Source: Roseiarcus sp963781895 (GTDB lineage: Bacteria > Pseudomonadota > Alphaproteobacteria > Rhizobiales > Beijerinckiaceae). From it: a DNA stretch of 64,000 bases. Position 1 is the first letter of the stretch; each line of letters opens with the position of its first letter. The position numbers and the translations under genes were made by a program. The notes below the pieces were generated by a model. The model was given only the letters and a program-made list of their open reading frames with translations. It searched no databases and was not told where the DNA came from. Of this stretch, positions 53,639-62,372 are shown piece by piece. The stretch covers positions 1-64,000 of the forward strand of contig CAWAIM010000034.1 in NCBI GenBank assembly GCA_963781895.1, read 5' to 3'.

Positions 53639-54637
53639 ATGTTGAGCGACAAGCCGCCCCTGGCGATGACGATGGGCGACCCGGCCGGCGTCGGCCCGGA
53701 GCTGGCGCTGGCGGCGTGGCGCGACCGGTCGCCCGGCGACGCGCCGTTCTTCGTCCTTGCCGCGCCCGCGTTTGTCGCCGCCGTCGCCGCGCGCATCGGA
53801 TCGGAGACGCCCGTCATCGAGACGGAAGCCGCCCGCGCCGCAAGCGTTTTCGAAGCGGGTCTGCCGGTCGTCCCGCTCGACAGCCCCTTCCAGGCCGAGT
53901 CCGGTCGGCCCGACGCCAGCGCCGCCGCGGCGACGATCGAGTCGATCACGCGCGCGGTCGAAGCGGTCCGCCGAGGCGAGGCGCGCGCCGTCGTCACCAA
54001 TCCGATCGCCAAGGCGGTGCTTTATCGGGCCGGCTTCCGCTTCCCTGGGCATACCGAATATCTGGGCGCGCTGGCGAACGCCTGGGGCGCGCCAGCCTTT
54101 CCGGTCATGATGATCTGGTCCGAGGCGCTCGCCGTCGTTCCGGTGACGATCCATGTCGCGCTCGCCGAAGCGCCGAAGGCGCTGACCGCGGAACTGATCG
54201 TCAAGACCGCGCGGGTGGTCGATCGCGACCTGCGCGCGCGATTCGGCCTCGCCCGGCCTCGCCTCGCCCTGGCCGGCCTCAACCCGCATGCCGGGGAGGG
54301 GGGCTCGATGGGGCGGGAGGAGATCACGATCATCGCCCCGGCGATCGAGGCCTTGCGGGCCGAGGGGATCGACGCGATCGGGCCGCTTTCCGCCGATACG
54401 ATGTTCCACGCCCAGGCGCGCGCGCGCTACGACGTCGCGCTGACCATGTATCACGATCAGGGGCTGATCCCGGTCAAGACGCTCGCCTTCGACCAGGGCG
54501 TCAACGTCACCCTCGGACTGCCGTTCGTGCGCACCTCGCCCGATCACGGCACGGCGTTCGACATCGCGGGGCGCGGCCTCGCCAATCCGTCGAGCCTGAT
54601 CGCGGCGCTCAAGCTGGCGGACCGGCTGACGCGATGA
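53639..54637 (+). CDS. pdxA: 4-hydroxythreonine-4-phosphate dehydrogenase
   Basis: PdxA oxidises 4-phosphohydroxy-L-threonine in pyridoxal phosphate synthesis. The 332-residue protein begins PLAMTMGDPAGVGPELAL and has metal-binding histidines in FPGHTEYLG, NPHAGEGG and MYHDQGLIPVK, and the C-terminal TSPDHGTAFDIAG. ATG 53639 has GGAG upstream. It lies 34 bp after lptD. In many relatives a surA-type isomerase gene separates lptD and pdxA; there is no room for one here. The end overlaps ksgA by four bases. Confidence 0.94.
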   Translation: MLSDKPPLAMTMGDPAGVGPELALAAWRDRSPGDAPFFVLAAPAFVAAVAARIGSETPVIETEAARAASVFEAGLPVVPLDSPFQAESGRPDASAAAATIESITRAVEAVRRGEARAVVTNPIAKAVLYRAGFRFPGHTEYLGALANAWGAPAFPVMMIWSEALAVVPVTIHVALAEAPKALTAELIVKTARVVDRDLRARFGLARPRLALAGLNPHAGEGGSMGREEITIIAPAIEALRAEGIDAIGPLSADTMFHAQARARYDVALTMYHDQGLIPVKTLAFDQGVNVTLGLPFVRTSPDHGTAFDIAGRGLANPSSLIAALKLADRLTR

Positions 54638-55513
54638 GCGTCGCCGCAGACGGGCTGCCGCCGCTGCGCGACGTCGTCGCGACGCACGGATTCAGCGCCC
54701 GCAAGGCGCTCGGCCAGCACTTCCTGTTCGATCTCAATCTGACGCGCAAGATCGCCCGCGCCGCAGGTCCGCTCGACGGCGTCGTGGTGGTCGAAGTCGG
54801 CCCCGGACCTGGCGCGCTCACCCGCGCGCTGCTGTCGGAGGGCGCGAAAAAGGTGATCGCGATCGAGCGCGACCCGCGGGCCTTGCCCGCGCTGGCCGAA
54901 ATCGGCGCCCGCTGGCCCGGCCGGCTCGAGGTCATCGCCGGCGACGCGCTTGAAGTCGCTTCCGAAACGCTGATCGCGGAGGCCGGCGGCGCGCCGCTGA
55001 GGATCTGCGCCAATCTTCCCTATAACGTCGCGACGCAGCTCCTGACCCGCTGGCTGGAGGCCGAGCCCTGGCCGCCGTTCTTCGACCGCCTGACGCTGAT
55101 GTTCCAGCGCGAGGTCGCGCGGCGCATCGTCGCGACGCCCGCCGAGCGCGCCGACTACGGCCGCCTCGGCGCGCTCGCGGGTTGGCGGACGCGGGCCAAA
55201 GATCCTGTTCGACGTTCCGGCCGCGGCCTTCACCCCGCCGCCCAAAGTCACGTCCAGCGTGGTCGAACTGATCCCGCGCGCCGCGCCCGAGCCGTGCGAT
55301 CCGCGCATCCTCGGCGCGGCGACAAAGGCCGCGTTCGGCCAGCGCCGCAAGATGTTGCGCCAGTCGCTGAAAGGCTTCGCCGCTGCGCGCGGCCTCGACC
55401 TTTCCGCTCTCCTCGCGGAGGCCGGGCTCGAGCCGACGATGCGGGCGGAGGAGGTCGACGTCGCGGGCTTCGCGGCGCTGGCGCGGGCGGCGGCCAAGGA
55501 CGGCGGCCGGTAG
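54634..55513 (+). CDS. ksgA: 16S rRNA dimethyladenosine transferase, frameshifted
   Basis: KsgA dimethylates two adjacent adenines near the 3' end of 16S rRNA and checks small-subunit assembly. SAM-binding KALGQHFLFD and VVEVGPGPGALTRALL, and the catalytic NLPYNVATQLL are intact. The frame is lost in the AAA at 55198-55200; dropping one A joins GWRTRAK to ILFDVPAAAFTPPPKV and restores 292 residues ending in the C-terminal helical domain (AFGQRRKMLRQSLKGF). The break looks like a sequencing insertion. The start overlaps the pdxA stop. Confidence 0.88.
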
Positions 55514-56124
55514 CCGCGGCGTCCGTCCCCTGCAGTTTTGTCAGGCCGGCAATCTTTTCAAAGGCTTGGGCGCCGTTTTCCGGACTTTTCGGCGGATTCT
55601 CGGACTAATCCGTCACCGTCATCGCCGCTAAAGTCCGTCGAAAGACGGACGCCCGTCGCGGCGCCCCAAATCCCGGCTATCCGCGCGCGGCAATGCCGCA
55701 TTGATCGCCTTCGCCGCCAATGCAAATCCTATAGCGATCAAGCTAGCACGGATTTCTGATTTTGGCAACCAGAAATCCATAAGCCATTGTTTACGTTGGT
55801 CGAAAGGACCGGTTGGTCTCTGTCGCAATCGATTATCCCCGGCCGGGCGAGGCGCGAGGCGGCGCCGCAAACGTCCGCTTCGCTGCGCTCAGCGGCTTCG
55901 GCAAAGGCAACGAACGCCGCGCCTGGGCGCTGGCGGTCATCAAGACGATTTCGCAGAAGCGGGCGGCGCGACAGCGGCCCCGATCTCAGGGCGGGAGGGG
56001 AAACATCGGGTCGATTGACATGCATCAAAGCCGAGCTGTTCAGAATTGATTAACGAACGAATCCTGCGCAGGGCGCGGGGTTCGCTCATCGTCGTCCAGG
56101 AGAAGCGCAAGAGAGGAGTCGGCG
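55514..56124. other. Intergenic region between ksgA and the type I secretion genes
   Basis: This 611-bp stretch has no recognisable gene. A minus-strand frame at about 55740-56028 contains a GC-rich segment that translates to a SEADVCGAASRLARPG-like string; strings of this kind are often spurious products of dispersed intergenic repeats. AT-rich sequence near 55730-55795 and 56035-56060 could hold the promoter of the secretion operon. Confidence 0.45.
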
Positions 56125-58290
56125 ATGCTCCGCACATCCCCTCCCTCCGGCGACTCGACGCGGCTAGACGCCGGGTTGCGCGCCCTGTGTGGAATCGCAG
56201 CCTATTACCGAATTGGCGCTGACCCCGTGCAGCTCGCGCGGGAACTGGCGCTTGGAGGGCGGGACGCCGACGAATTCGATCTAATACGCGCCGCCAGTCT
56301 CATCGGCATGAAGGCCCGGCTGATTAGCGGCGCGAGCGTCAAGCGACTGTCGCGGTTGCCGGCGCCGGCCATCGTACGGCTCAGAAGCGGCGCCCTGAAC
56401 ATTCTCGGCGGACGCGGTCCTGAGGGGCTTTATCGGCTCGTCGATCCGATCACCCGGGGAGCGACCGAGATTTCGCTCGAGGAACTTGCCGCCGAAACCG
56501 GCGGTCAGGCGTTGCTGGTCGCGCGCCGGGTCGGCGGCGCCGGCGTCAGCCCTAGCATGTTCAGCGTCCGCTGGTTCCTGCCGACGCTGTGGCGGTATCG
56601 CCGGCCGCTCGGCCACGTGCTGGCCGCGTCGTTTTTCGTTCAGATCTTCGCGCTGACGACCCCTTTGTTCTTTCAGGTCATCGTCGACAAGGTGCTGACC
56701 CACAGAGGCTACGAGACCCTGTTCGTGCTGATTGCGGGGCTCGTGATCATCGGCCTGTTCGACGTGGCGCTTCAATATCTGCGCACCTACGCCTTGTCTC
56801 ACACCACCAACCGCATCGACGTCGAGCTCGGCCAGCGTCTGTTCGCCCACCTCTTGCGCCTGCCGATGAGCTATTTCGAAAGCCGCCCGGCCGGACAGAC
56901 GGTGGCGCGCGTTCGCGAACTGGAAACCATCCGAAGCTTCCTCACCGGGCAGGGCCTTTTTTCCGCGATCGATCTGTTCTTCACCTTCGTTTTCATCGCG
57001 GTCCTGTTCGCCTACTCGCGGAGCCTCACGCTCATCGTGCTCGCTGCCGTTCCTCTTTATATCCTGATCGGGTTCGGGGTCAGGCCGCCGCTGCGCGCTC
57101 TCATCAATGAGAAATTCAATCGGGGCGCCGCGAGCCAGCAGTTCCTGGTCGAGACCATCGTCGGCGCCAACACGATCAAGTCGGCCGCAGTCGAGCCGAT
57201 CATGCGCTCGCAATGGGAGGAAAAGCTCGCGGCCTATGTGAAAACGAGCTTCGAGGCGACGATGCTGGGGACGGGCGGGCAGCTCTCCATTCAGTACGTC
57301 AGCAAACTCTCGACCGCGGGGATTCTGCTGTTTGGCGCAATCGCGGTCATAGACGGCGACCTGACTGTCGGCGCGCTTGTCGCCTTCAATATGATCGCCG
57401 CGCAGGCGGTGCAACCGATCCTGCGGCTGTCGCAGATCTGGCAGGACTTCCAGCAGGTGCAGATCTCGATCGAACGGCTGGGCGACATTCTCAACTCCGC
57501 GCCCGAGCCCGCCCCGATGACGCGGCTCGCCCTGCCGACGCCGCGCGGCGCGATTGAATTTCGCAACGTCAGTTTCCGCTACCGGGCCAACGGTCCGGAG
57601 GTTCTCAAGAACGTTTCGATCACGATTCAGCCGGGCGAAACGATCGGCGTCGTCGGGCCGTCGGGTTCTGGCAAGTCGACCCTGACCAAGCTAGTGCAGC
57701 GCCTCTACATCCCGAACGAAGGACAGGTTCTCCTCGACGGCGCCGATTTGAGTCAGGTCGATCCGTCGTGGTTGCGGAGCCACATCGGCGTCGTGCTGCA
57801 GGAGAACCTTCTGTTCAACCGCACCATTCACGAAAACATCGCCTTCGCCTTTCCGGCCATGCCGCGCGCGGCGGTGATTGAGATCGCGCATCTCGCGGGC
57901 GCCGACGAATTCATCGACAAGCTGCCCGAGGGCTATGACACGATGATTGAGGAGCGGGGCGCCAATCTGTCGGGCGGCCAGCGCCAGCGCATCGCGATCG
58001 CCCGTGCGCTAGCGACCGATCCGCGCATCCTCATCCTCGACGAAGCGACATCGTCGCTCGACTACGAGAGCGAGCGCATCATTCAGCGCAACATGCGCCG
58101 CATCGTGCGGGACCGCACGGTCATCATCATCGCCCACCGGCTCGCCGCCGTCCGCGGCTGCAACCGGATCGTCGGCATCGTCGACGGGCGCGTCGTCGAA
58201 GTCGGCACGCACGCGGAACTGCTGCGGCGGCCCGGCGGCCTCTACGCCTATCTCTGGGGGCTCCAGAGCCAGCCGTCGGAGATCGCATGA
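56125..58290 (+). CDS. Type I secretion ABC transporter with inactive C39-like domain (HlyB family)
   Basis: The inner-membrane motor of a type I secretion system, 721 residues. An N-terminal peptidase C39-like domain (residues ~12-135) lacks the catalytic cysteine at the position expected from the spacing to AAYYRIG; its single cysteine (ALCGIAAYY) is displaced. This resembles HlyB, where the domain binds cargo and does not cleave. A six-segment membrane domain (~155-430) contains VRELETIRSFLTGQG. The ATPase has Walker A GPSGSGKSTLTKL, LSGGQRQRIAIARAL and ILILDEATSSLD. The stop overlaps the adaptor gene. No TolC homologue is nearby. Confidence 0.93.
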   Translation: MLRTSPPSGDSTRLDAGLRALCGIAAYYRIGADPVQLARELALGGRDADEFDLIRAASLIGMKARLISGASVKRLSRLPAPAIVRLRSGALNILGGRGPEGLYRLVDPITRGATEISLEELAAETGGQALLVARRVGGAGVSPSMFSVRWFLPTLWRYRRPLGHVLAASFFVQIFALTTPLFFQVIVDKVLTHRGYETLFVLIAGLVIIGLFDVALQYLRTYALSHTTNRIDVELGQRLFAHLLRLPMSYFESRPAGQTVARVRELETIRSFLTGQGLFSAIDLFFTFVFIAVLFAYSRSLTLIVLAAVPLYILIGFGVRPPLRALINEKFNRGAASQQFLVETIVGANTIKSAAVEPIMRSQWEEKLAAYVKTSFEATMLGTGGQLSIQYVSKLSTAGILLFGAIAVIDGDLTVGALVAFNMIAAQAVQPILRLSQIWQDFQQVQISIERLGDILNSAPEPAPMTRLALPTPRGAIEFRNVSFRYRANGPEVLKNVSITIQPGETIGVVGPSGSGKSTLTKLVQRLYIPNEGQVLLDGADLSQVDPSWLRSHIGVVLQENLLFNRTIHENIAFAFPAMPRAAVIEIAHLAGADEFIDKLPEGYDTMIEERGANLSGGQRQRIAIARALATDPRILILDEATSSLDYESERIIQRNMRRIVRDRTVIIIAHRLAAVRGCNRIVGIVDGRVVEVGTHAELLRRPGGLYAYLWGLQSQPSEIA

Positions 58291-59783
58291 TGACTGAAGC
58301 CGCCCGAGTCGTCGCCCGCATCGAGCCTGCGCCGCCGAGACAGGCGCAAGCACGCGCGCTCGCCAAAGTGACCGCGTCCGGCAAGGACCTGTCCGACAGG
58401 GAATTCCTCGCGCCAGCGCTGGAAATCCTGGAGACCCCAGCCTCGCCGGTCAAGGTGGCGTTCATCTGGATCATTTGCGCGCTTGTCGCGGTCGCCCTCG
58501 GGTGGGCGTATATCGGCCGCATCGACATCATCGCCACTGCCCAGGGGAAGTTCCAGCCGGCGGGCCGCGTCAAGGTCATCGAGCCGGTGGAGACCGGCAG
58601 GGTCGCCGCGATTCACGTCGTCAACGGCAGTTCCGTGAAGGCGGGCGACGTTCTGGTCGAGCTCGACCGCTCGGCCGCTGAGAGCGACGTTGCGGCGGCG
58701 AAAGGAGAACTTGCGTCCGCCCGCGCTGAAGCGCTTCGCCGCCAGACTGCTTTGGACACGGTGAAGGCGGGAGCCTTGTCGCCGTTGCCCCAGATCGCTT
58801 GGCCCCAGGACATTGAGCCAACGCTGCGCAGGCGTGAAGAGCAGGTGCTGGCCGCGGACCTCGGACAGCTTGGCGCCGCCCGCGCTTCCTTTGACGCCCA
58901 GCGGGCGCAGAAGGCCGCCGAGCGTGACACTCTCAGCCAGGCGATCGAGACGCAGAAGAACCTCATCGCGACGCTTCAGGAGCGCGTCGATATGCGCTCC
59001 AAGCTCGTCGAGGCAAAGGCGGGCGCGAAGGCGGCGCTCATCGACGCGACGGAAACCTTGCAATACCAGATCACCCAGCTCGCCATGCAGGAGGGGCAAC
59101 TCGCCTTGCAGACGACCGGACTCGAGATCATCGGGCGCGACTCCGAAAAGGCGGTGCAGACTTTCCTTTCCGACGATGCGCAAAAGCTCAGCGACGTCGA
59201 GCGGCGCACCGAGGACGCCACGCAGCGCCTCGCCAAGGCGGAGGCCCTGATCGACCATCTGACGCTTCGCTCTCCGATCGCCGGCCACGTGCAGTCCTCG
59301 ATCCTCGCCAGCGTCGGCCAGGTCGCCTCCAGCGGCCAGGAAATCATGCGCATCGTCCCACAGGACTCGAAGCTGGAGATCGAGGCCTATGCGCTCAATC
59401 GCGACGTCGGCTTCGTCAAGGTCGGGCAGGAGGCGATCGTCAAGGTCGAATCCTTCCCCTTCACCCGTTACGGCTCGATCAAGGCGCGGGTCGTTCGGAT
59501 CGCCAAGGACGCGATTCCCGCGCCCGACGCCAGCGCCATCGAGGGCGACCCGGCGCGCGGCTCGAACGCGGCGGGATTCGCCGGCGGCGAGCGGACGCAG
59601 AATCTGGTGTTCGCCGTGGTGCTCGAGCCGGAAGCCGCGACGATGTCGATCGACGGAACGGACCGGCCGCTCACCTCGGGCATGGCGGTGACGGTCGAGA
59701 TCAAGACCGGCTCGCGGCGGCTGCTCGAGTATCTCTTTTCGCCGCTGGTCGAGGTTGGTTCACGCGCGATGCGTGAGCGGTGA
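58287..59783 (+). CDS. Type I secretion membrane-fusion adaptor (HlyD family)
   Basis: The 498-residue periplasmic adaptor bridges the ABC transporter to an outer-membrane channel. It has a short cytoplasmic N terminus, one membrane segment near residues 58-80 (FIWIICALVAVALGWAYIG), half a lipoyl motif (GRVKVIEPVETGRVAAIHVVNG), a long alpha-helical hairpin (~125-330, heptad-rich) and the second lipoyl half plus beta-barrel (LRSPIAGHVQSSILASVGQVASSGQEIMRIVP region). It is coupled to the ABC gene by a four-base overlap and converges with a candidate cargo gene across a strong hairpin. Confidence 0.93.
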   Translation: MMTEAARVVARIEPAPPRQAQARALAKVTASGKDLSDREFLAPALEILETPASPVKVAFIWIICALVAVALGWAYIGRIDIIATAQGKFQPAGRVKVIEPVETGRVAAIHVVNGSSVKAGDVLVELDRSAAESDVAAAKGELASARAEALRRQTALDTVKAGALSPLPQIAWPQDIEPTLRRREEQVLAADLGQLGAARASFDAQRAQKAAERDTLSQAIETQKNLIATLQERVDMRSKLVEAKAGAKAALIDATETLQYQITQLAMQEGQLALQTTGLEIIGRDSEKAVQTFLSDDAQKLSDVERRTEDATQRLAKAEALIDHLTLRSPIAGHVQSSILASVGQVASSGQEIMRIVPQDSKLEIEAYALNRDVGFVKVGQEAIVKVESFPFTRYGSIKARVVRIAKDAIPAPDASAIEGDPARGSNAAGFAGGERTQNLVFAVVLEPEAATMSIDGTDRPLTSGMAVTVEIKTGSRRLLEYLFSPLVEVGSRAMRER

Positions 59784-59846
59784 GGGGCGCCGGAAGGGCG
59801 CGCGCAGCTTGTTCCGTCAAAGGCCGCGCCTGTTCGCTATTGCGTT

Positions 59847-59872
59847 GGCGGTGCGGCCTAAGCCGCACCGCC
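59847..59872. terminator. Bidirectional hairpin terminator candidate
   Basis: An 11-bp perfect stem (GGCGGTGCGGC / GCCGCACCGCC) with a CTAA loop lies between the convergent adaptor gene and the 59926-60636 gene. It lacks a clear T-run, but the position and stability fit termination of both transcripts. Confidence 0.6.
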
Positions 59873-59925
59873 TGCACAGTCTTACGGGCTATCCCCGAAA
59901 CTTCGTCTCTTCGCCTTCCGAGCCG

Positions 59926-60636
59926 CTACACGAAGCGGATGGTGTCATGGATATGTACGTCGACGGCGCCGCCGGGATACGGGGAGGGGTGCGGGCCAAG
60001 GGGGGTTACGCTGCCGCCGAAGTCGAGCGTGAGGGTCGTGCCCTTCGGTTGTCCGTTGATGACGGCCCAATAGCCCACAGCTTGCGAGGGGGCGATCGCC
60101 CCCGCAAGTCCGTACGCTTCGGCGACCGAGCCCGGCTGCACGGTTCCGGCCGAGAACCAGGGAGTCCGGACCAGGTCTGTCTGAAGATTGTCGACCGGTT
60201 GGCCGTTGATCGAGAGGAATACGTTGGAGACGTCCCTCAACCACTGGGCCTCCGTCTGGGCCCCGCCGCCTTTGCCGCCGGTAAAGGGATCTCGGCCATG
60301 GCCGCTATATTGAAGTGCGGCATCGTTGAGAATCGGGACCAGCAGCGGCTCGTTGGCTGGAACGTCGATGGTGCGGGTATAGTCGCCGCTGCCGAATGTC
60401 CCGGCCACGAAGAACATCGACGGATTGGTGTTGCCGACGCCGGCGTATTGGCCCGTCGTGTCGAACTGCGGACTGGTCGCATAGGGCGACTGCAGCGCCC
60501 ATGTCCACCACTGCTCAGTCCACTGGTTGACCGTTTCGCCGTTGATCATGCCGTGCGAGTTCATCAGATAGGCGTCCGCCGGCGAGGCGGCGTAAGACGC
60601 TCCTTGCAGATTGCTGTAGGCGAGAGTGGCTGTCAT
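59926..60636 (-). CDS. Candidate type I secretion cargo, signal-peptide-less extracellular-type protein
   Basis: The 236-residue product has no Sec or Tat signal, no membrane segment and no cysteine, is rich in Gly, Thr, Pro, Trp and Asn, and has an acidic-then-hydrophobic C terminus (VDVHIHDTIRFV). Blocks such as NQWTEQWWTWALQSP and GSGDYTRTIDVPANEPLLVPILN recall a family of secreted bacterial proteins of unknown function that usually carry signal peptides. It contains no RTX nonapeptides. Its position, tail to tail with the secretion genes, suggests it is their cargo; this is inference. GGAGGG four bases before ATG 60636 favours that start over ATG 60648. Confidence 0.75.
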   Translation of the reverse strand: MTATLAYSNLQGASYAASPADAYLMNSHGMINGETVNQWTEQWWTWALQSPYATSPQFDTTGQYAGVGNTNPSMFFVAGTFGSGDYTRTIDVPANEPLLVPILNDAALQYSGHGRDPFTGGKGGGAQTEAQWLRDVSNVFLSINGQPVDNLQTDLVRTPWFSAGTVQPGSVAEAYGLAGAIAPSQAVGYWAVINGQPKGTTLTLDFGGSVTPLGPHPSPYPGGAVDVHIHDTIRFV

Positions 60637-60958
60637 CTTTCCCTCCATCGTTGACCTTTCAGGCCGACGCCGACCTCGGCGCCAGCCTGAGCGCGGTCGG
60701 AACGTTGAGGTAGGCCGCCATCGATTGTTCGACGGATCCCTACAAATGGAAAGTTAACCATAATATCGCCCTGCGCGCTTTGATGCGCATCAATTTGCCC
60801 TGCCCTCGCGGCGAATTGAGACCGCTCCGGCCACGGTCATCGGGGCTTGCGGGGACGCCGTTATCCCGGAGGCGACGCGGCGTGGAGGGGCCCAGAAAAA
60901 GATAGTTGCGGCAACGTCGCCGTAATTCGCAGTTCCGATTGACCTTTAGTCGGAACAA
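60637..60958. other. Intergenic region, probable promoter of the cargo candidate
   Basis: About 320 bp upstream of the candidate cargo gene. No gene is recognisable. An AT-rich element GTTAACCATAATATC at about 60754-60768 resembles a CtrA half site (TTAACCAT) and may belong to the promoter. Confidence 0.4.
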
Positions 60959-61918
60959 TTATTTTTGAGCGGAAAGCGGCTCATTGGGCCCATCCGACCG
61001 GCGAAGCCAGATCTCGCGCCAGTAGGTCAATTCGCAACGCGCACAATCATTCATGCCGAAGCCGATATAGGCGCATCCGCAGGTCGAGCCTTCGAGGCTC
61101 ACCGTGTTGCGAAGCTTCCGCATCTGTCCCGTCCCATCGACGATGATCCTGTCAAGCCGACCCCTCACCCGAAGCCGCCGGCCACACAGGCGGCGCATGT
61201 CGGCAGTAAAGGCCATCCCACGATTGAACCCGTGCTTGTTCAACGTGCCGATGATGCTCGGCAACGACTTCACTTCGACCCATTCTCCAGGCTGGAGGTT
61301 CAGGGACTCCATGGGCGTGGACCTGTTGCTCCCTCGCGCGTACACCCCGAGGAATATCCTGCGGATTCTCCAGAACGCCCAGATTGCCATGCTCTGGACC
61401 ATCTCCAGGGCGGTGAAGTTGCCGGCGCGGAGGCTGCTTAGATATCCTGTTATTCTTTCCTTCTTTGATAGCGAGTGGGTGGCTCTCTTCAGTTCGCTCG
61501 CCTGACAATAGTAGGTCTCGGGGCCAGTCGAGACTTTGAGACGGGCTTGCAAGTTCTCGGCGCTTCGTGAACCAACCTGTGATCGGGCTGCTGCGTCGTC
61601 GACTTTTTGCAGCCATGCCTCGCGCCAGAAAATCGTACATGATTTCTGACACCCGCCATGAGCGGCGCCGGAACAGCGGACGCCTTCGAGGGTCACGACG
61701 TCATCGGTATTGAAACCAAGGGGCGTGCCAGGTTCGTAGATGCATACCGTGTTGGCGCGCCTGGAGACGCGAAATCTTTGCCCGCAAAGTTCGAGCATCT
61801 CGGGCATGAACGGAAGATTGTCCAATGCGCCGGCGGCGTCCAGCGTCCGGACGATTTCATCCGCCGTCTTCACTTCGACGAGGTCGCCGTGGCGGAGTCT
61901 TGCGTTCTGCTGCCCCAT
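60959..61918 (-). CDS. Cysteine-rich protein with two copies of one domain, unknown function
   Basis: The 319-residue protein is built from two related ~100-residue units, residues ~10-108 and ~210-308. Shared positions are G-x-[L/W]-V-E-V-K, I-x-x-T-L, M-x-x-L-C-G-x-R-x-R-V, V-x-L-E-G-x-x-C, and C-x-x-[F/Y]-W-R-E-x-W-L. Unit 1 has the extra AHGGCQKSC cysteines, unit 2 GCAYIGFGMNDC. The cysteines suggest metal binding or disulfides. A linker near residues 165-200 includes a hydrophobic Trp-rich stretch. No named family is recognised. GAGGGG five bases before ATG 61918 supports the start. The upstream cupin gene on the same strand is 49 bp away. Confidence 0.75.
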   Translation of the reverse strand: MGQQNARLRHGDLVEVKTADEIVRTLDAAGALDNLPFMPEMLELCGQRFRVSRRANTVCIYEPGTPLGFNTDDVVTLEGVRCSGAAHGGCQKSCTIFWREAWLQKVDDAAARSQVGSRSAENLQARLKVSTGPETYYCQASELKRATHSLSKKERITGYLSSLRAGNFTALEMVQSMAIWAFWRIRRIFLGVYARGSNRSTPMESLNLQPGEWVEVKSLPSIIGTLNKHGFNRGMAFTADMRRLCGRRLRVRGRLDRIIVDGTGQMRKLRNTVSLEGSTCGCAYIGFGMNDCARCELTYWREIWLRRSDGPNEPLSAQK

Positions 61919-61967
61919 GTGGCCCCTCAAAATAGCGAGTTTGAGCTGGAGGTAAGCGACCGGCCGT

Positions 61968-62369
61968 TCACGACCAAGAATTGCCCCGCCTTAGCCCCAT
62001 GATCCGAACGAGCTTGTGGCCAGCGCGCACGGCTAAGCCCAGCGGACGCGGCAGGTCCTTGCGGGTGATCGCAATCTTTTTGACCGGTCGAGTGACACGC
62101 CAGTTGCAGGAAACGCCGCCAGGGAATACGGCCGTATCGCCCGGGCCAAGGCGTCTCTCTTCGCCGGTCCCGGTCGAAATGAAGACTTCGCCGGAAATGA
62201 TGTAAACCGTTTCGTCCTCGCCATAATGCCAGACGAAGCTGCCTTCGGTGCATTCCCAAACCCAAACAATCGAATTGCCGTCGTGGCTCGCGTCATTTTC
62301 GCCGCGCTGAACAAAGGACTCGTGCGACACGCTCGACGCGATCGCGGGTCGTATAGTAGGAAGAGCCAC
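61968..62369 (-). CDS. Cupin domain protein (DUF861/cupin_3-like)
   Basis: A single small beta-barrel cupin of about 133 residues. The conserved core reads WECTEGSFVWHYGEDETVYIISGEVFI, with the metal-site glutamate and histidine, then GPGDTAVFPGG. This resembles the cupin_3 group containing ureidoglycine aminohydrolase-like proteins; the substrate is unknown. The start is uncertain: GTG 62369 would lie only three bases from the divergent apt start, while GTG 62330 is an internal alternative. It may be co-transcribed with the cysteine-rich gene downstream. Confidence 0.75.
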   Translation of the reverse strand: MALPTIRPAIASSVSHESFVQRGENDASHDGNSIVWVWECTEGSFVWHYGEDETVYIISGEVFISTGTGEERRLGPGDTAVFPGGVSCNWRVTRPVKKIAITRKDLPRPLGLAVRAGHKLVRIMGLRRGNSWS

Positions 62370-62372
62370 GCC

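Noticed and set aside
58248..59288. 346-codon minus-strand frame under the HlyD gene
   Set aside because: Antisense to a clear HlyD-family protein; composition is that of a shadow frame.
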